DNA of 64,000 nt. It comes from Bacteroidota bacterium. GTDB lineage: Bacteria > Bacteroidota > Bacteroidia > UBA8524. Every line of letters starts with the position of its first letter. The first letter of the stretch is position 1. Below the pieces are notes generated by a model. The model did no database searches and was not told where the DNA came from. It saw nothing but the letters and a program-made list of their open reading frames with translations. The stretch is from positions 1 to 64,000 of the forward strand of contig SBGR01000010.1 in assembly GCA_006226545.1 (NCBI GenBank), given 5' to 3'. Shown here piece after piece: positions 1-11,470 of this stretch. The position numbers were made by a program, and so were the translations under genes.

Positions 1-41
1 AAGCCGCGCACTCTGTACTCGAACTACGGACTCAAACAAAA

Positions 42-64
42 AAAGCTTCCCAATAGGAAGCTTT
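42..64 (-). terminator. Intrinsic terminator after tRNA-Ala
   Basis: A 9-bp perfect stem (AAAGCTTCC / GGAAGCTTT) with a 5-nt loop is followed on the minus strand by TTTTTTTGTTTG. It lies just past the 3' end of tRNA-Ala and so closes the DUF3467-surE-lpxB-tRNA transcription unit. Bases 1-41 hold nothing I recognise. Confidence 0.8.
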
Positions 65-75
65 GTTGTTTGTTG

Positions 76-152
<77 letters not shown>

Positions 153-170
153 AGGAGGGTGCAAATATAC

Positions 171-1283
171 TTATTGGTTTAAATAATCAAATAGAAGTTT
201 AGCCGTTTTTTCAGAGGCCCCGCTGCCGCCTAGTTTTTCCTTTAATTCCCGGTAGTCGGCTTCTAGCTTGTCTCTTTTCGTACCGCCCGGAAGAACGGCT
301 TCCAGCTCGTGTTTGATATTGCCGTGATTCAATTCTTGCTGAATCAATTCCTTCACAACCTCACGGTCCATAATCAGGTTTACCAAGCTGATGAACTTAA
401 TCTTAATCAGGCTGCGGGCAATCCAATAGGAGATAAGGCTACCCTTGTAACAAACCACTTCCGGCACGCCAAACAATGCCGTTTCTAATGTAGCCGTGCC
501 TGAGGTTACCAAGGCAGCTTCAGAATGCATCAAAAGCTGGTAAGTGGCGCCTTTTACTTGATGTACTTGTGGGTATTGACTTGTGAACTGTTCGTAATAG
601 GATTCATCCAAACCCGGTGCTGCGGCAATCACAAATTGGTGATTCGGGAAGTCCTTTACTATACTGAGCATCAGAGGTAGCTTTATCGCTATTTCTTGTT
701 TCCGGCTACCCGGCAAAAGCGCAATAATGGGCTGTTCACCTAGCTTATGCTTCGCTAGAAAGTTTTGTTCCTTTTCAATGCCAGCGATGGCATCCAATAG
801 CGGGTGTCCCACAAAATCTACCTTGTAATGGTGCTTAGCGTAGAAGTCTTGCTCAAAAGGCAAAATCACATAGAGGTGATCCACATAAGCTTTAATCTGT
901 TTGATGCGTCCTTCTTTCCAAGCCCAAATCTGTGGCGAGATATAATAATGCACCGGAATACCCAGGTTATGTGCAAATTCGGCAATCCGCAGATTAAATC
1001 CGGGATAGTCTACCAGAATCAGAGCATCCGGTTTGTTTGCTTCGATATCTTTCTTACAGTCTTTGATAAAGCCGGTCACCTTGCGTAGGTTTTTCACCAC
1101 TTCGATAAAACCCATAAAGGCTCTTTCCTTGTAATGACTCACGTTGGTACCGCCTACTTCCTGCATGAGGTCGCCGCCCCAAAAGCGAAATTCAGCTTGG
1201 GCATCTTCCTTCTTCAGGGCCTTCATCAAATTGGCCGCATGCAAATCGCCCGAAGCCTCACCTACAACCAGGTAGTATTTCAT
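171..1283 (-). CDS. lpxB: Lipid-A-disaccharide synthase
   Basis: LpxB joins UDP-2,3-diacylglucosamine to lipid X (2,3-diacylglucosamine-1-phosphate) to form the lipid A disaccharide, acting at the inner face of the inner membrane. The 370-residue length is normal for the family. The N-terminus MKYYLVVGEASGDLHA is the typical LpxB opening. Further family blocks are FWGGDLMQEVGG, SPQIWAWKEGR, ALLPGSRKQEI, and SGTATLETALFGVPEVVCYK in the C-terminal GT-B half. The start overlaps the stop of the small membrane protein upstream by 4 nt, so translation is probably coupled. A gene for tRNA-Ala follows 21 nt later. Confidence 0.95.
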   Translation of the reverse strand: MKYYLVVGEASGDLHAANLMKALKKEDAQAEFRFWGGDLMQEVGGTNVSHYKERAFMGFIEVVKNLRKVTGFIKDCKKDIEANKPDALILVDYPGFNLRIAEFAHNLGIPVHYYISPQIWAWKEGRIKQIKAYVDHLYVILPFEQDFYAKHHYKVDFVGHPLLDAIAGIEKEQNFLAKHKLGEQPIIALLPGSRKQEIAIKLPLMLSIVKDFPNHQFVIAAAPGLDESYYEQFTSQYPQVHQVKGATYQLLMHSEAALVTSGTATLETALFGVPEVVCYKGSLISYWIARSLIKIKFISLVNLIMDREVVKELIQQELNHGNIKHELEAVLPGGTKRDKLEADYRELKEKLGGSGASEKTAKLLFDYLNQ

Positions 1284-1573
1284 AAACCGAGTTTAATGTA
1301 AAGCATGAGCAATCCGTAAAGCAGGGTTGACAGGATGGTGCCTCTTCCGGCATAAAGCCTATCGAACTTCAAAAACAGGAAAAAGAGTCCTAAGTTGAGC
1401 ATGAGCGATAAAGCGATTATAGGTGCCGCGATGCTTTGTCGGATGGCAGCTTCCACAAATTCGCTGATGGAATAATTGGAAAAGCGAACCCCGTAGATCA
1501 AGGTTATCATAAAGCCGGGTGCAAAAATGCCGGCCAGAATACCCGCTAAAAACTGTTTGGTATTAGGATTCAA
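1280..1573 (-). CDS. Small membrane protein between surE and lpxB
   Basis: A 97-residue protein with three hydrophobic segments (about residues 7-27, 47-69 and 78-95) and no recognisable catalytic motif. It overlaps surE by 11 nt upstream and lpxB by 4 nt downstream, so the three genes are translated as one unit. The overlaps at both ends make it a real gene. I do not recognise the family. Its position suggests a role linked to the envelope or lipid A, but that is inference from neighbours only. Confidence 0.7.
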   Translation of the reverse strand: MNPNTKQFLAGILAGIFAPGFMITLIYGVRFSNYSISEFVEAAIRQSIAAPIIALSLMLNLGLFFLFLKFDRLYAGRGTILSTLLYGLLMLYIKLGL

Positions 1574-2339
1574 AATTCCAGGAATTTAATAGTGAAATAT
1601 TGTGGTGGTCGGTCATGTCAAATTGCACCGGCACCACAGACACGTAATTATTGGCTAAGGCCCATTCATCGGTATCTTCACCTCGGTCGTTGTTGATGAA
1701 TCGTCCGGTAAGCCAATAGTATTTTCTACCGTTCGGGTCTTCTCTTTCCACAAAGTTCTCTTTCCACTTAGCGAGAGCCTGTCGGCAAATCTTCATGCCT
1801 TTGATCTCTTCAGCTGAATTGGCTTTTGGGAAATTCACGTTAAGCAAAGTGCCTTTGGGCATGCCTTCACGTAAAACGGTCTTAATAATCTGTCTAGCGA
1901 AGGGTTTACAAGGTTCAAAGTTAGCATCGAATGCGTAATCCAATAAGGAGAACCCGATGGATGGAATCCCTTCAATTGCGCCTTCCACAGCAGCCGACAT
2001 CGTACCGGAATAAATCACATTGATACTCGAGTTAGAGCCGTGGTTGATGCCGCTCAGGAGCAAATCCGGTTTACGGTGGAGTAGGATGTCCATCGCTAAC
2101 TTTACACAATCTACCGGAGTGCCCGAACTTTGGTATGCATCGATGCCCGGAAAGACTTGTACCTTATCCAAACGAAGCGGTTTATTGATGGTTATGGCAT
2201 GTCCCATACCCGATTGAGCACTATCCGGTGCTACAACCAAGACATCACCAAACTCACGAGCAATTTCCACGAGGTTGTGAATGCCCGGAGCATTAATGCT
2301 ATCGTCGTTGGTTACTAAAATGAGCGGTTTATCTGCCAT
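1563..2339 (-). CDS. surE: 5'/3'-nucleotidase SurE
   Basis: SurE is a metal-dependent phosphatase that dephosphorylates nucleoside monophosphates and, in some species, short polyphosphate. The N-terminal metal motif LVTNDDSINAPGI carries the paired Asp residues and starts at about residue 7. SGINHGSNSSINVIYSGTMS and the following AVEGAIEGIPSIGFSL are the standard active-site blocks. The 258-residue length is normal. The start ATG shares its A with the stop of the DUF3467 gene (TAATG), and the 3' end overlaps the next gene. Confidence 0.95.
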   Translation of the reverse strand: MADKPLILVTNDDSINAPGIHNLVEIAREFGDVLVVAPDSAQSGMGHAITINKPLRLDKVQVFPGIDAYQSSGTPVDCVKLAMDILLHRKPDLLLSGINHGSNSSINVIYSGTMSAAVEGAIEGIPSIGFSLLDYAFDANFEPCKPFARQIIKTVLREGMPKGTLLNVNFPKANSAEEIKGMKICRQALAKWKENFVEREDPNGRKYYWLTGRFINNDRGEDTDEWALANNYVSVVPVQFDMTDHHNISLLNSWNFES

Positions 2340-2659
2340 TACGCCATTCCAGTTGGTCCGCCGAAGTTCATTGGAAAGGGAGGTTCAGCTCCATCCTGTA
2401 CCTCAATTTCACCAAAGGCTTGTTCAAAGCGGTGGATGTTTTCATTGAGGGCCAACATCAAACGTTTAGCATGTTGTGGTGTGAGCACAATTCTCGATTT
2501 TACCTTGGCTTTAGGTACACCTGGCATGATGCGGATGAAGTCCAATACAAACTCAGCATTGCTGTGTGTTATGATAGCGAGGTTGGAATAAGTACCTTCT
2601 GCTAGCTCTTCGCTTAATTCTATATCGATCTGTTGACCTTTTTCTTGATTGTTTTCCAT
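2339..2659 (-). CDS. DUF3467 domain protein
   Basis: A 106-residue acidic protein matching the DUF3467 pattern: YSNLAIITHSNAEFVLDFIRIMPG, then ARV-like TPQHAKRLMLALNENIHRFE. The family is small, cytoplasmic and widespread in Bacteroidota, and its function is unknown. It is the first gene of the surE-lpxB unit. AGGAAA sits upstream of the start codon, one of the few Shine-Dalgarno-like sequences here. The 93 nt upstream contain no clear TAnnTTTG box, so the promoter position is open. Confidence 0.85.
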   Translation of the reverse strand: MENNQEKGQQIDIELSEELAEGTYSNLAIITHSNAEFVLDFIRIMPGVPKAKVKSRIVLTPQHAKRLMLALNENIHRFEQAFGEIEVQDGAEPPFPMNFGGPTGMA

Positions 2660-2745
2660 ACGATTTTCCTGAGCGTGAAATTAGGTAAAATAGGGAAGAA
2701 TGGCTTGCGCCTTTGTTGAATTCAGTGATTTGGTAGTTTAATGGC

Positions 2746-2777
2746 ATAAAAAAAACCGCCGGAGTGACCGGCGGTTT
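2746..2777 (-). terminator. Intrinsic terminator of the rpoBC operon
   Basis: A GC-rich 10-bp perfect stem, AAACCGCCGG / CCGGCGGTTT (2753-2777), with a 5-nt loop is followed on the minus strand by a run of eight or more T. It lies 21 nt past the rpoC stop codon and ends the long ribosomal protein/RNA polymerase unit. Confidence 0.93.
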
Positions 2778-2798
2778 CTATATGCAAATAGGAATTGC

Positions 2799-5700
2799 TT
2801 AGTTCGATGCTACAGCTTCTTCTTCTTTTGAAGCCATCAACATTTCGTATTCTTCACGAGAACCTACTACGAGTTTTTCGTACTCACGCAGACCGGTACC
2901 GGCCGGAATGAGGTGTCCAACGATTACGTTTTCTTTCAGTCCAAGCATATGATCTACTTTTCCTGAGATAGCGGCTTCGTTCAACACTTTGGTAGTTTCC
3001 TGGAAGGATGCGGCAGACAAGAAGCTTTCTGTACCGAGTGATGCCTTGGTAATACCTTGGATCATCGGACGGGAAGTAGCCGGAACTGCGTCGCGAGCTT
3101 CAACCAACTTCTGGTCTTTACGTTTCAACATGGAGTTTTCATCGCGCAATTTACGCATGCTCACAATCTGACCTACTTTCAAGTTGGTAGAATCACCGGC
3201 TTCGGTAACTACTTTCTTGTCGTAGATCCAATCGTTCTCTTCGATGAAGGCCAAACGGCTTGCAGCTTCAGATTCCAAGAAGCGGGTATCTCCCGGATCT
3301 CCAATCTCTACTTTCTGCATCATCTGACGTACGATGATCTCGATGTGTTTGTCGTTGATTTTTACACCTTGTAGACGGTAAACTTCCTGGATACCATTAA
3401 CGATATAACGTTGTACAGCGCTAGGTCCTTGGATTCTCAAGATATCTTGTGGCGTAATTGCACCGTCAGATAGAGGCTCACCTGCTTTGATAAAGTCATT
3501 GTCCTGAACCAGGATATGCTTAGAAAGCGAAACCATGTATTTCTTGATTTCTCCGTCTTTGGATTCAATGATAATCTCACGGTTACCACGCTTGATGCCA
3601 CCGTATTTAACCACACCGTCAATCTCGGTTACAACCGCAGGGTTAGATGGGTTACGGGCTTCGAAGAGCTCGGTTACACGTGGAAGACCACCGGTAATGT
3701 CTCGGGTTTTACCTACAACACGTGGGATCTTCACCAAGATCTGACCGGCTTTAACTTCATCGCGGTCATCGATGATGATGTGAGCACCTACCGGAATATT
3801 GTATTCCTTCAATAGCTCACCCTTCTTCGTTACGCGAATGCCCGGGATTTTAGTTTTATCTTTTGAATCGATGGTTACTTTTTCACGGTGACCTGTTTGC
3901 TCATCAGACTCTTCACGGAATGTGATACCGTCGATGATGTTTTCAAACTCAATCTTACCGTCGAATTCGGAGAGGATTACCGCGTTATATGGATCCCATG
4001 CACACAGTACATCACCTTTCTCAACCTTCTGTCCGTCTTTCACGGATAGGTGAGAACCGTAAGGTACGTTGTTGGTCATGATCACCTGCTTGGTCTTCTC
4101 GTCAACGATACGAACTTCACCGGAACGTCCCAATACAACTTTGCGTTTACCGTCTTCAGTATCCATTTCTACCGCACGAACGTCTTCGAGTTCAACGATA
4201 CCTGGGAATTTAGCGAAGAGGGTAGATTCAGCCGCGATGTTTGATGCAGTACCACCCACGTGGAAGGTACGGAGTGTCAACTGTGTACCCGGCTCACCGA
4301 TTGACTGAGCTGCGATTACACCTACTGATTCTCCTTTTTGCACCATTCTACCGGTAGATAGGTTACGTCCGTAACACTTACTACAAGTACCCATCTTAGA
4401 CTCGCAAGTCAATACCGAACGAATTTCTACTGTCTCGATAGCTGAGTTCTCAATGATTCGTGAAACTTCTTCATCAAGCTCAGTACCTGCAGCAGCAATA
4501 AGTTCTTTGCTGATTGGGTCGTATATGTCGTGCAGGGTAACACGTCCGAGAATTCTCTCGTACAATGTTTCCACTACTTCTTCATTGTCTTTCAATGCTG
4601 AAGTTGGAATACCACGGAGGGTACCACAATCTACATCATTGATAATAACGTCCTGTGCAACGTCATGCAAACGACGAGTTAAGTAACCCGCATCCGCCGT
4701 TTTCAAGGCCGTATCCGCAAGACCCTTACGGGCACCGTGGGTAGAGATAAAGTATTCGAGTACGGAGAGACCTTCTTTAAAGTTCGAAAGAATCGGGTTC
4801 TCGATAATTTCACCAGTACCACCACCGATGTTTTTCTGAGGCTTGGCCATCAAACCACGCATACCGCCGAGCTGACGAATCTGCTCTTTGGAACCCCTCG
4901 CACCTGAATCTAGCATCATGTAGATTGGGTTGAAGCCCTGATCATCAGATGAAAGTTCTTTCATCAAAGTATCGGAGATACGTGAGTTGATACGTGTCCA
5001 GATGTCAATTACCTGGTTATAACGTTCGTTATTTGTAATGAAACCGTTGTTGTAGTTATCCCAAATTTGTTCTACCTCGTCTTGAGCTTGTTGGATCAAT
5101 TCCTCTTTTACAGTTGGAATTTTCACGTAATTCAAGTTAAAGGATAGACCTCCACGGAAAGAGAATTGGTAACCCAAATCTTTGATATCGTCGAGGAATT
5201 TGGCTGCTTTAGCGATACCAGACTCTTTCACCATTTCGCCAATGATATCACGCAATGACTTTTTAGTGAGGAGTTGGTTTACATAACCGAAGCCTTCCGG
5301 AACTACCTGGTTGAACAATACACGTCCAACACCTGTTTCGATCAATTGTGTTTCAATTTGTCCTTTACCCACTTTCACCGGCACTTTCACCTTAATAGGA
5401 GCGTGCAGTTCAGCTCTTTTCTCATTGTAGGCAATGATTACCTCTTCTGGAGAGTAGAAGCTTAAACCTTCACCGATTACTTTACGGTCTGGTGTACCTC
5501 TGCGGATTTTGGTCATGTAGTACAGACCAAGAACCATGTCCTGAGAAGGAACTGAGATAGGAGAGCCGTTAGCCGGGTTCAAGATGTTATGTGGTGCCAG
5601 CATCAGCATTTGCGCTTCCAAAATGGCAGCATTGCCAAGTGGAACGTGTACCGCCATCTGGTCACCGTCAAAGTCGGCGTTGAAACCTGTACATACCAAT

Positions 5701-7094
5701 GGGTGAAGCTGAATCGCTTTACCTTCGATAAGCTTAGGCTGGAAGGACTGAATACCCAATCTGTGTAGCGTAGGAGCACGGTTCAACAATACCGGGTGAC
5801 CTTTCAAGATGTTTTCCAAGATTTCCCAGATAACCGGGTCTTTACGGTCAACAATTTTCTTAGCCGATTTAACTGTTTTAACAATACCTCTTTCGATGAG
5901 CTTACGGATAATGAATGGTTTGAACAGCTCGGCTGCCATACCTTTCGGAATACCACACTCATGGAGTTTCAAGGTAGGACCTACCACGATTACCGAACGA
6001 CCAGAGTAGTCAACACGTTTACCGAGGAGGTTTTGACGGAAACGTCCTTGTTTACCTTTCAGCATATCGCTCAAAGATTTCAATGGACGGTTACCATCTG
6101 ATTTTACTGCGTTTGCACGACGCGTATTATCCAACAAGGAGTCAACAGCCTCCTGAAGCATACGTTTCTCGTTACGGAGAATCACCTCAGGTGCTTTGAT
6201 TTCCATCAATCTTTTCAGACGGTTGTTACGGATGATAACACGACGGTACAAGTCGTTCAAATCGGAGGTAGCGAAACGGCCGCCTTCCAATGGAACGAGT
6301 GGACGCAATTCCGGTGGAATAACAGGAAGGATCTTCATGATCATCCATTCCGGTCTGTTTTCAAATGATTCGTTTGCTGAACGGAAGGCCTCAATTACTT
6401 TCAAACGTTTCAAGGCTTCGTTCTTTCTCTGTTGAGAAGTCTCGTTAGCTGCTTGGTGACGCAAGGAGTAAGAAAGGTCGTCTAATTGAATACGCTCTAA
6501 CAAATCCCATAAAGCTTCAGCACCCATTTTGGCGATGAACTTATTCGGGTCATTATCATCGAGGTATTGGTTTTCTTTAGGCAAAGAATCGAGGATGTCC
6601 AAGTATTCTTCTTCGGTCAGGAAGTCGAGGTAGTTAATACCGTCTTCTGCCTTCAAACCGGCCTGAATAACCACGTAACGCTCGTAGTAGATAATCATGT
6701 CGAGCTTCTTTGTAGGAAGCCCGAGCAAGTATCCAATTTTGTTCGGAAGTGAGCGGAAGTACCAGATATGGGCAACAGGCACAACCAAATGGATGTGACC
6801 CATGCGCTCTCTACGTACTTTTTTCTCTGTCACCTCTACACCGCAACGGTCGCAGATGATGCCTTTGTAGCGAATACGTTTGTATTTACCGCAATGGCAT
6901 TCGTAGTCTTTTACCGGACCGAAAATGCGTTCGCAGAATAAACCTCCCATCTCCGGCTTGTAAGAGCGGTAGTTGATGGTTTCCGGTTTAGTTACTTCAC
7001 CGTATGATCTTTGCAGAATGGTCTCCGGAGAGGCCAAGCTGATGCGCATCTTGGTGAAATTGCTTTTAAATTTTATATCCTTTTTAGATGACAT
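2799..7094 (-). CDS. rpoC: RNA polymerase subunit beta'
   Basis: The 1431-residue beta' subunit forms the active-site clamp of RNA polymerase. The N-terminal zinc-binding CHCGKYKR...CDRCGVEV is present near residue 66. The catalytic [12 protein letters not shown] motif with three Mg-binding Asp lies at about residue 471. The second Cys cluster [14 protein letters not shown] and the C-terminal GTGLREY region are intact. The length is that usual for Bacteroidota. The gene starts 20 nt after rpoB, and a strong terminator follows. Confidence 0.98.
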   Translation of the reverse strand: MSSKKDIKFKSNFTKMRISLASPETILQRSYGEVTKPETINYRSYKPEMGGLFCERIFGPVKDYECHCGKYKRIRYKGIICDRCGVEVTEKKVRRERMGHIHLVVPVAHIWYFRSLPNKIGYLLGLPTKKLDMIIYYERYVVIQAGLKAEDGINYLDFLTEEEYLDILDSLPKENQYLDDNDPNKFIAKMGAEALWDLLERIQLDDLSYSLRHQAANETSQQRKNEALKRLKVIEAFRSANESFENRPEWMIMKILPVIPPELRPLVPLEGGRFATSDLNDLYRRVIIRNNRLKRLMEIKAPEVILRNEKRMLQEAVDSLLDNTRRANAVKSDGNRPLKSLSDMLKGKQGRFRQNLLGKRVDYSGRSVIVVGPTLKLHECGIPKGMAAELFKPFIIRKLIERGIVKTVKSAKKIVDRKDPVIWEILENILKGHPVLLNRAPTLHRLGIQSFQPKLIEGKAIQLHPLVCTGFNADFDGDQMAVHVPLGNAAILEAQMLMLAPHNILNPANGSPISVPSQDMVLGLYYMTKIRRGTPDRKVIGEGLSFYSPEEVIIAYNEKRAELHAPIKVKVPVKVGKGQIETQLIETGVGRVLFNQVVPEGFGYVNQLLTKKSLRDIIGEMVKESGIAKAAKFLDDIKDLGYQFSFRGGLSFNLNYVKIPTVKEELIQQAQDEVEQIWDNYNNGFITNNERYNQVIDIWTRINSRISDTLMKELSSDDQGFNPIYMMLDSGARGSKEQIRQLGGMRGLMAKPQKNIGGGTGEIIENPILSNFKEGLSVLEYFISTHGARKGLADTALKTADAGYLTRRLHDVAQDVIINDVDCGTLRGIPTSALKDNEEVVETLYERILGRVTLHDIYDPISKELIAAAGTELDEEVSRIIENSAIETVEIRSVLTCESKMGTCSKCYGRNLSTGRMVQKGESVGVIAAQSIGEPGTQLTLRTFHVGGTASNIAAESTLFAKFPGIVELEDVRAVEMDTEDGKRKVVLGRSGEVRIVDEKTKQVIMTNNVPYGSHLSVKDGQKVEKGDVLCAWDPYNAVILSEFDGKIEFENIIDGITFREESDEQTGHREKVTIDSKDKTKIPGIRVTKKGELLKEYNIPVGAHIIIDDRDEVKAGQILVKIPRVVGKTRDITGGLPRVTELFEARNPSNPAVVTEIDGVVKYGGIKRGNREIIIESKDGEIKKYMVSLSKHILVQDNDFIKAGEPLSDGAITPQDILRIQGPSAVQRYIVNGIQEVYRLQGVKINDKHIEIIVRQMMQKVEIGDPGDTRFLESEAASRLAFIEENDWIYDKKVVTEAGDSTNLKVGQIVSMRKLRDENSMLKRKDQKLVEARDAVPATSRPMIQGITKASLGTESFLSAASFQETTKVLNEAAISGKVDHMLGLKENVIVGHLIPAGTGLREYEKLVVGSREEYEMLMASKEEEAVASN

Positions 7095-7114
7095 TGTTCT
7101 TTAGTTAAGGTGAA

Positions 7115-10100
7115 TTAATCGAGTGTTACTTCCAATCCGAGACCTCTCATCTCATGCAACAATACGTTGAATGATTCTGGGATACCTGGAGTTGGTAGGT
7201 TATCACCCTTAACGATGGCTTCGTATGTCTTGGCACGACCTACGATATCGTCAGATTTTACAGTCAGAATCTCCTGAAGGATATTGGATGCACCGAATGC
7301 TTCGAGTGCCCAAACCTCCATCTCACCAAAACGCTGACCACCAAACTGAGCTTTACCACCAAGAGGCTGTTGCGTGATGAGGGAGTATGGTCCGATAGAA
7401 CGCGCGTGCATTTTATCATCAACCATGTGTCCGAGTTTCATCATGTAAATCACACCAACTGTTGTGGTTTGGTCAAAACGCTCACCAGTCAAACCATTGT
7501 AGAGGTAAGTCTGTCCGTTTTGAGGCACACCTGCTTTGCTAGTGTAATGATCGATTTCTTCTTGAGTTGCACCGTCGAAGATTGGCGTTGCGAAACGCAT
7601 TCCCAATTCTTTACCGGCCCAGCCCAATACTGTTTCGTAGATCTGACCTAGGTTCATACGTGAAGGTACACCCAATGGGTTCAACACGATATCAACCGGG
7701 GTTCCGTCTTCCATAAATGGCATGTCTTCCGCTCTTACGATACGGGCAACGATACCTTTATTACCGTGACGGCCGGCCATCTTATCACCTACTTTTAATT
7801 TACGTTTTTGAGCGATGCTGATCTTCGCTAATTTCAAGATACCGGTTGGCAACTCGTCACCTACTGTCAATGCGAAGTGATCGCGTTTGAAGCGGGTGAT
7901 CTCTTCGTTAAGTCTGATTTTGTAGTTGGTCAGCACTTTAGCGATGAGGTCGTTTTTGTCTTTATCGGTAGTCCAGTTATTGGCGTTGATATGATCGTAC
8001 TCCAACTCATTCAAGTTTTTCAACGTGAACTTGGTTCCTTTTGGAATCAATTCTTCGTTGTAAACGTTGAATACACCTTGAGAGGTTTTACCATTCACTA
8101 CACTGAAGAGTTTTTCAACCAAAGTGTTTTTGTGTGAAGTCAACCATTTTTCATGATCACCTTCCAACTTGGCAACACGGCTTTTATCGTCCGCTTTGGT
8201 TACCTTGTCTTTCTTCACGCGAGCGAAGAGTTTCTTATCGATAACCACACCTGTTGTGGATGGTGGCGCCTTCAATGAAGCATCTTTCACGTCGCCGGCT
8301 TTATCACCGAAGATTGCGCGGAGGAGTTTCTCTTCCGGAGAAGGCTCTGTTTCACCTTTTGGTGTAATCTTACCAATCAGGATGTCACCTTCCGTTACTT
8401 CTGCACCTACTCTGATCAATCCGTTCTCATCGAGGAACTTAGTAGCTTCCTCCGATACGTTCGGAATGTCGTTGGTCAATTCTTCTTCACCACGTTTTGT
8501 ATCACGAACTTCAAGTTCGTATTCAGTTACGTGGATTGAAGTAAACCAGTCTTCGCTAACAACTTTTTCAGAGATTACAATCGCATCCTCAAAGTTATAA
8601 CCTTGCCAAGGCATGAAGGCAACCTGAAGGTTACGTCCAAGGGCAAGTTCACCACCTTGTGTTGCATAACCTTCACACAATACAGTGCCTTTGCTTACAC
8701 GTTGGCCACGGGCCACGATAGGCTTCAAGCTGATTGAAGTGTTCTGGTTAGTTCTTCTGAACTTGGTAAGTGTATAGCTTTTAATATTTCCGGTAAAGCT
8801 TACTAATTCAGCTTCCGGAGTCAAATCGTATTTGATTTTGATTTCGTTACCATCCACGTAATCAACCACACCATCACCTTCGGCGATGAGGAGTGCACGT
8901 GAATCGAGGGCAACGCGTTTTTCCAAACCAGTACCAACGATAGGAGCATCCGGACGCAACAAAGGCACTGCCTGACGCTGCATGTTGGATCCCATCAAAG
9001 CACGGTTCGCATCATCATGCTCCAAGAAAGGAATCATAGATGCCGCGATGGAAACGATCTGGTTAGGCGCAACGTCCATGAAGTCTAACTTCTCTGGTTC
9101 TACCAGTGGGAAGTCACCTTCGAAACGGGCTTTTACCTTATCGGTTTTGAAGTTTCCTTTTTCGTCCAACTCAGCATTTGCCTGGGCGATGGTCTTCATG
9201 TCTTCTTCTTCAGCCGACAAGTAGATCACGTCTTCGTCGATACGCACATTACCGTTGTCAACACGACGGTAAGGAGTTTCGATAAAGCCCATGCCATTGA
9301 TTTTCGCATGCACACAAAGGGAAGAAATCAAACCAATGTTCGGACCTTCCGGAGTTTCGATGGTACACAAACGACCGTAGTGGGTATAGTGTACGTCACG
9401 AACCTCAAAGCCGGCACGCTCACGAGAGAGACCGCCTGGACCGAGGGCAGACATTCTTCTTTTATGGGTAATCTCAGCCAATGGATTGGTTTGATCCATA
9501 AACTGAGAAAGCTGGTTAGTTCCGAAGAAAGAGTTGATAACAGAAGAAAGGGTACGCGCATTGATCAAATCAGTTGGCGTAAATACTTCGTTATCGCGGA
9601 TGTTCATACGCTCACGGATGGTACGCGCCATACGGGCAAGACCAACACCGAATTGAGAGTATAACTGTTCCCCAACGGTACGAACACGACGGTTGGAAAG
9701 GTGATCGATATCATCCACATCTGCTCTTGAGTTAGAAAGCTCGATGAGGTATTTAATGATAGCGATGATGTCTTCTTTGGTCAAAACGCGCACGTCCATG
9801 GAAGTTTCCATTTCTAATTTGCGGTTGATACGGTAACGACCAACTTCGCCGAGGTCATAACGTTTATCTGAGAAGAACAAACGCTCAATGATACCACGGG
9901 CAGTTTCCTCATCAGGTGGATCAGTATTACGCAACTGTCGGTAGATATGTTCTACCGCTTCTTTACCTGAGTTAGAGGTATCTTTTTGGAGGGTATTGTG
10001 GATGATAGCGAAATCGTTGCTGGTTGCTTCGTCTTTGTTCAAGATGATGCTTTTCACACCGGCTTCGATAATCATTTCGATATGTGCTTCTTCTAGCACA

Positions 10101-10927
10101 ACATCACGTTCCACGATTACTTCATTACGTTCGATTGATACAACTTCTCCGGTATCTTCGTCCACGAAGTCTTCTACCCATGTTTTCAAAACACGCGCAG
10201 CTAAACGACGTCCAGCCAGTTTTTTCAAACCGGTTTTAGTAACCTTTACCTCTTCAGCAAGGTCGAAGATATCGAGGATGTCTTTGTCGCTCTCAAATCC
10301 GATTGAACGGAGTAGGGTAGTTACCGGGAACTTTTTCTTACGGTCGATGTAGGCATACATCACGTTGTTCACGTCGGTAGCAAATTCGATCCACGATCCT
10401 TTAAACGGAATGATACGAGCTGAATACAGCTTAGTACCATTGGTGTGGTAGGACTGACCGAAGAATACACCAGGAGAGCGGTGAAGTTGAGATACAATAA
10501 CGCGTTCGGCTCCGTTGATACAGAAAGTACCGTTTGGCGTCATGTAAGGAATAGTACCGAGGTACACATCCTGCACGATAGTTTGAAAATCTTCGTGCTC
10601 TTTGTCGTTACAAGACAAGCGAAGCTTAGCCTTGAGCGGAACACTGTATGTTAATCCCCTTTCGATGCATTCCTGGATAGTGTATCTAGGAGGGTCAACG
10701 AAGTAGTCCAGAAATTCGAGTACGAATATGTTTCTGGTATCTGTAATGGGGAAGTTCTCCTGAAAAACCTTGAAAAGGCCTTCATCTCTGCGGCTTTCAG
10801 AAGAAGTTTCGAGTTGAAAGAACTCTTTGAATGATTGCAACTGCACATCCAGGAAGTCTGGGTAATCCAGAGCCGACTTCACTGAAGCGAAGCTGATTCT
10901 TTCGTTAATGTTGTTTTGGGTCACCAA
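7115..10927 (-). CDS. rpoB: RNA polymerase subunit beta
   Basis: The 1270-residue beta subunit carries the rifampicin-binding and catalytic elements. The rifampicin-region blocks [17 protein letters not shown] and [13 protein letters not shown] are wild-type-like at about residues 460-500. [11 protein letters not shown] and the C-terminal KPQ-like [13 protein letters not shown] block are present. The gene is 114 nt downstream of rplL. That gap holds a hairpin and a 20-bp palindrome (see separate entries), so expression relative to the L10/L12 genes may be adjusted there. Confidence 0.98.
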   Translation of the reverse strand: MVTQNNINERISFASVKSALDYPDFLDVQLQSFKEFFQLETSSESRRDEGLFKVFQENFPITDTRNIFVLEFLDYFVDPPRYTIQECIERGLTYSVPLKAKLRLSCNDKEHEDFQTIVQDVYLGTIPYMTPNGTFCINGAERVIVSQLHRSPGVFFGQSYHTNGTKLYSARIIPFKGSWIEFATDVNNVMYAYIDRKKKFPVTTLLRSIGFESDKDILDIFDLAEEVKVTKTGLKKLAGRRLAARVLKTWVEDFVDEDTGEVVSIERNEVIVERDVVLEEAHIEMIIEAGVKSIILNKDEATSNDFAIIHNTLQKDTSNSGKEAVEHIYRQLRNTDPPDEETARGIIERLFFSDKRYDLGEVGRYRINRKLEMETSMDVRVLTKEDIIAIIKYLIELSNSRADVDDIDHLSNRRVRTVGEQLYSQFGVGLARMARTIRERMNIRDNEVFTPTDLINARTLSSVINSFFGTNQLSQFMDQTNPLAEITHKRRMSALGPGGLSRERAGFEVRDVHYTHYGRLCTIETPEGPNIGLISSLCVHAKINGMGFIETPYRRVDNGNVRIDEDVIYLSAEEEDMKTIAQANAELDEKGNFKTDKVKARFEGDFPLVEPEKLDFMDVAPNQIVSIAASMIPFLEHDDANRALMGSNMQRQAVPLLRPDAPIVGTGLEKRVALDSRALLIAEGDGVVDYVDGNEIKIKYDLTPEAELVSFTGNIKSYTLTKFRRTNQNTSISLKPIVARGQRVSKGTVLCEGYATQGGELALGRNLQVAFMPWQGYNFEDAIVISEKVVSEDWFTSIHVTEYELEVRDTKRGEEELTNDIPNVSEEATKFLDENGLIRVGAEVTEGDILIGKITPKGETEPSPEEKLLRAIFGDKAGDVKDASLKAPPSTTGVVIDKKLFARVKKDKVTKADDKSRVAKLEGDHEKWLTSHKNTLVEKLFSVVNGKTSQGVFNVYNEELIPKGTKFTLKNLNELEYDHINANNWTTDKDKNDLIAKVLTNYKIRLNEEITRFKRDHFALTVGDELPTGILKLAKISIAQKRKLKVGDKMAGRHGNKGIVARIVRAEDMPFMEDGTPVDIVLNPLGVPSRMNLGQIYETVLGWAGKELGMRFATPIFDGATQEEIDHYTSKAGVPQNGQTYLYNGLTGERFDQTTTVGVIYMMKLGHMVDDKMHARSIGPYSLITQQPLGGKAQFGGQRFGEMEVWALEAFGASNILQEILTVKSDDIVGRAKTYEAIVKGDNLPTPGIPESFNVLLHEMRGLGLEVTLD

Positions 10928-10937
10928 TTTAGTAGGT

Positions 10938-10957
10938 ATTTAATTGATCAATTAAAT
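10938..10957. repeat. 20-bp perfect palindrome before rpoB
   Basis: ATTTAATTGATCAATTAAAT is a perfect palindrome ending 10 nt upstream of the rpoB start codon. In RNA it would be an AU-rich hairpin close to the ribosome entry site. In DNA it could be a dimeric-protein site. No function is known to me. Confidence 0.6.
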
Positions 10958-10989
10958 TCAAAGGGTAGCAAGCGCTCTTAAACAGGAAC

Positions 10990-11016
10990 AAGACCCACGG
11001 TTTCCACCGGGGTCTT
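10990..11016 (-). other. rplL-rpoB intergenic hairpin
   Basis: The minus strand folds as AAGACCC-CGGT-GGAA-ACCG-T-GGGTCTT: an 11-bp stem with one bulged T and a GGAA tetraloop. A run of T is weak (TTGTTCCTGTTT). An rplL-rpoB hairpin acts as attenuator or RNase III site in other bacteria; which applies here cannot be told from sequence. Confidence 0.65.
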
Positions 11017-11041
11017 GGTAATCGGTTATATCCTACGGATA

Positions 11042-11422
11042 TTACTTAACTTCTACTTCAGCACCAGCTTCAACGAGCTTGGCTTTAGCTGCTTCAGCGT
11101 CTTCTTTAGAAACCTTTTCTTTCACAGGTTTTGGAGCTGAGTCAACCAATTCTTTTGCTTCTTTCAAACCGAGACCGGTAATGTCTTTAACAACTTTTAC
11201 CACGTTCAATTTAGAAGCGCCAGCGCTTGTAAGGATTACGTCGAATTCTGTCTGAGCAGCAGCTTCATCGCCACCACCAGCAGCAGCACCACCAGCAGCA
11301 ACTGCCACAGCAGCAGCAGCCGGCTCAATGCCGTATTCGTCTTTCAAAATTTGAGCAAGTTCATTAACTTCCTTAACGGTCAAGTTTACAAGCTGTTCTG
11401 CAAAAGCTTTCAGATCTGCCAT
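11042..11422 (-). CDS. rplL: 50S ribosomal protein L7/L12 (bL12)
   Basis: A 126-residue stalk protein present in several copies per ribosome, where it recruits translation GTPases. It has the usual helical N-terminal dimer domain, an Ala/Gly-rich hinge (about residues 36-52), and the C-terminal factor-binding domain with [24 protein letters not shown]. It lies 48 nt downstream of rplJ and before the rplL-rpoB hairpin. Confidence 0.97.
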   Translation of the reverse strand: MADLKAFAEQLVNLTVKEVNELAQILKDEYGIEPAAAAVAVAAGGAAAGGGDEAAAQTEFDVILTSAGASKLNVVKVVKDITGLGLKEAKELVDSAPKPVKEKVSKEDAEAAKAKLVEAGAEVEVK

Positions 11423-11470
11423 TTTTGTTTGTATTTAAAATGTTAGGTTAGACTTATTTAAAAATTTTAA

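Noticed and set aside
8169-8600. 143-residue ORF antisense to rpoB
   Set aside because: Low-complexity Ser/Thr/Phe shadow of the conserved rpoB coding strand. The same applies to the other antisense ORFs over rpoB, rpoC, tuf and atpA.
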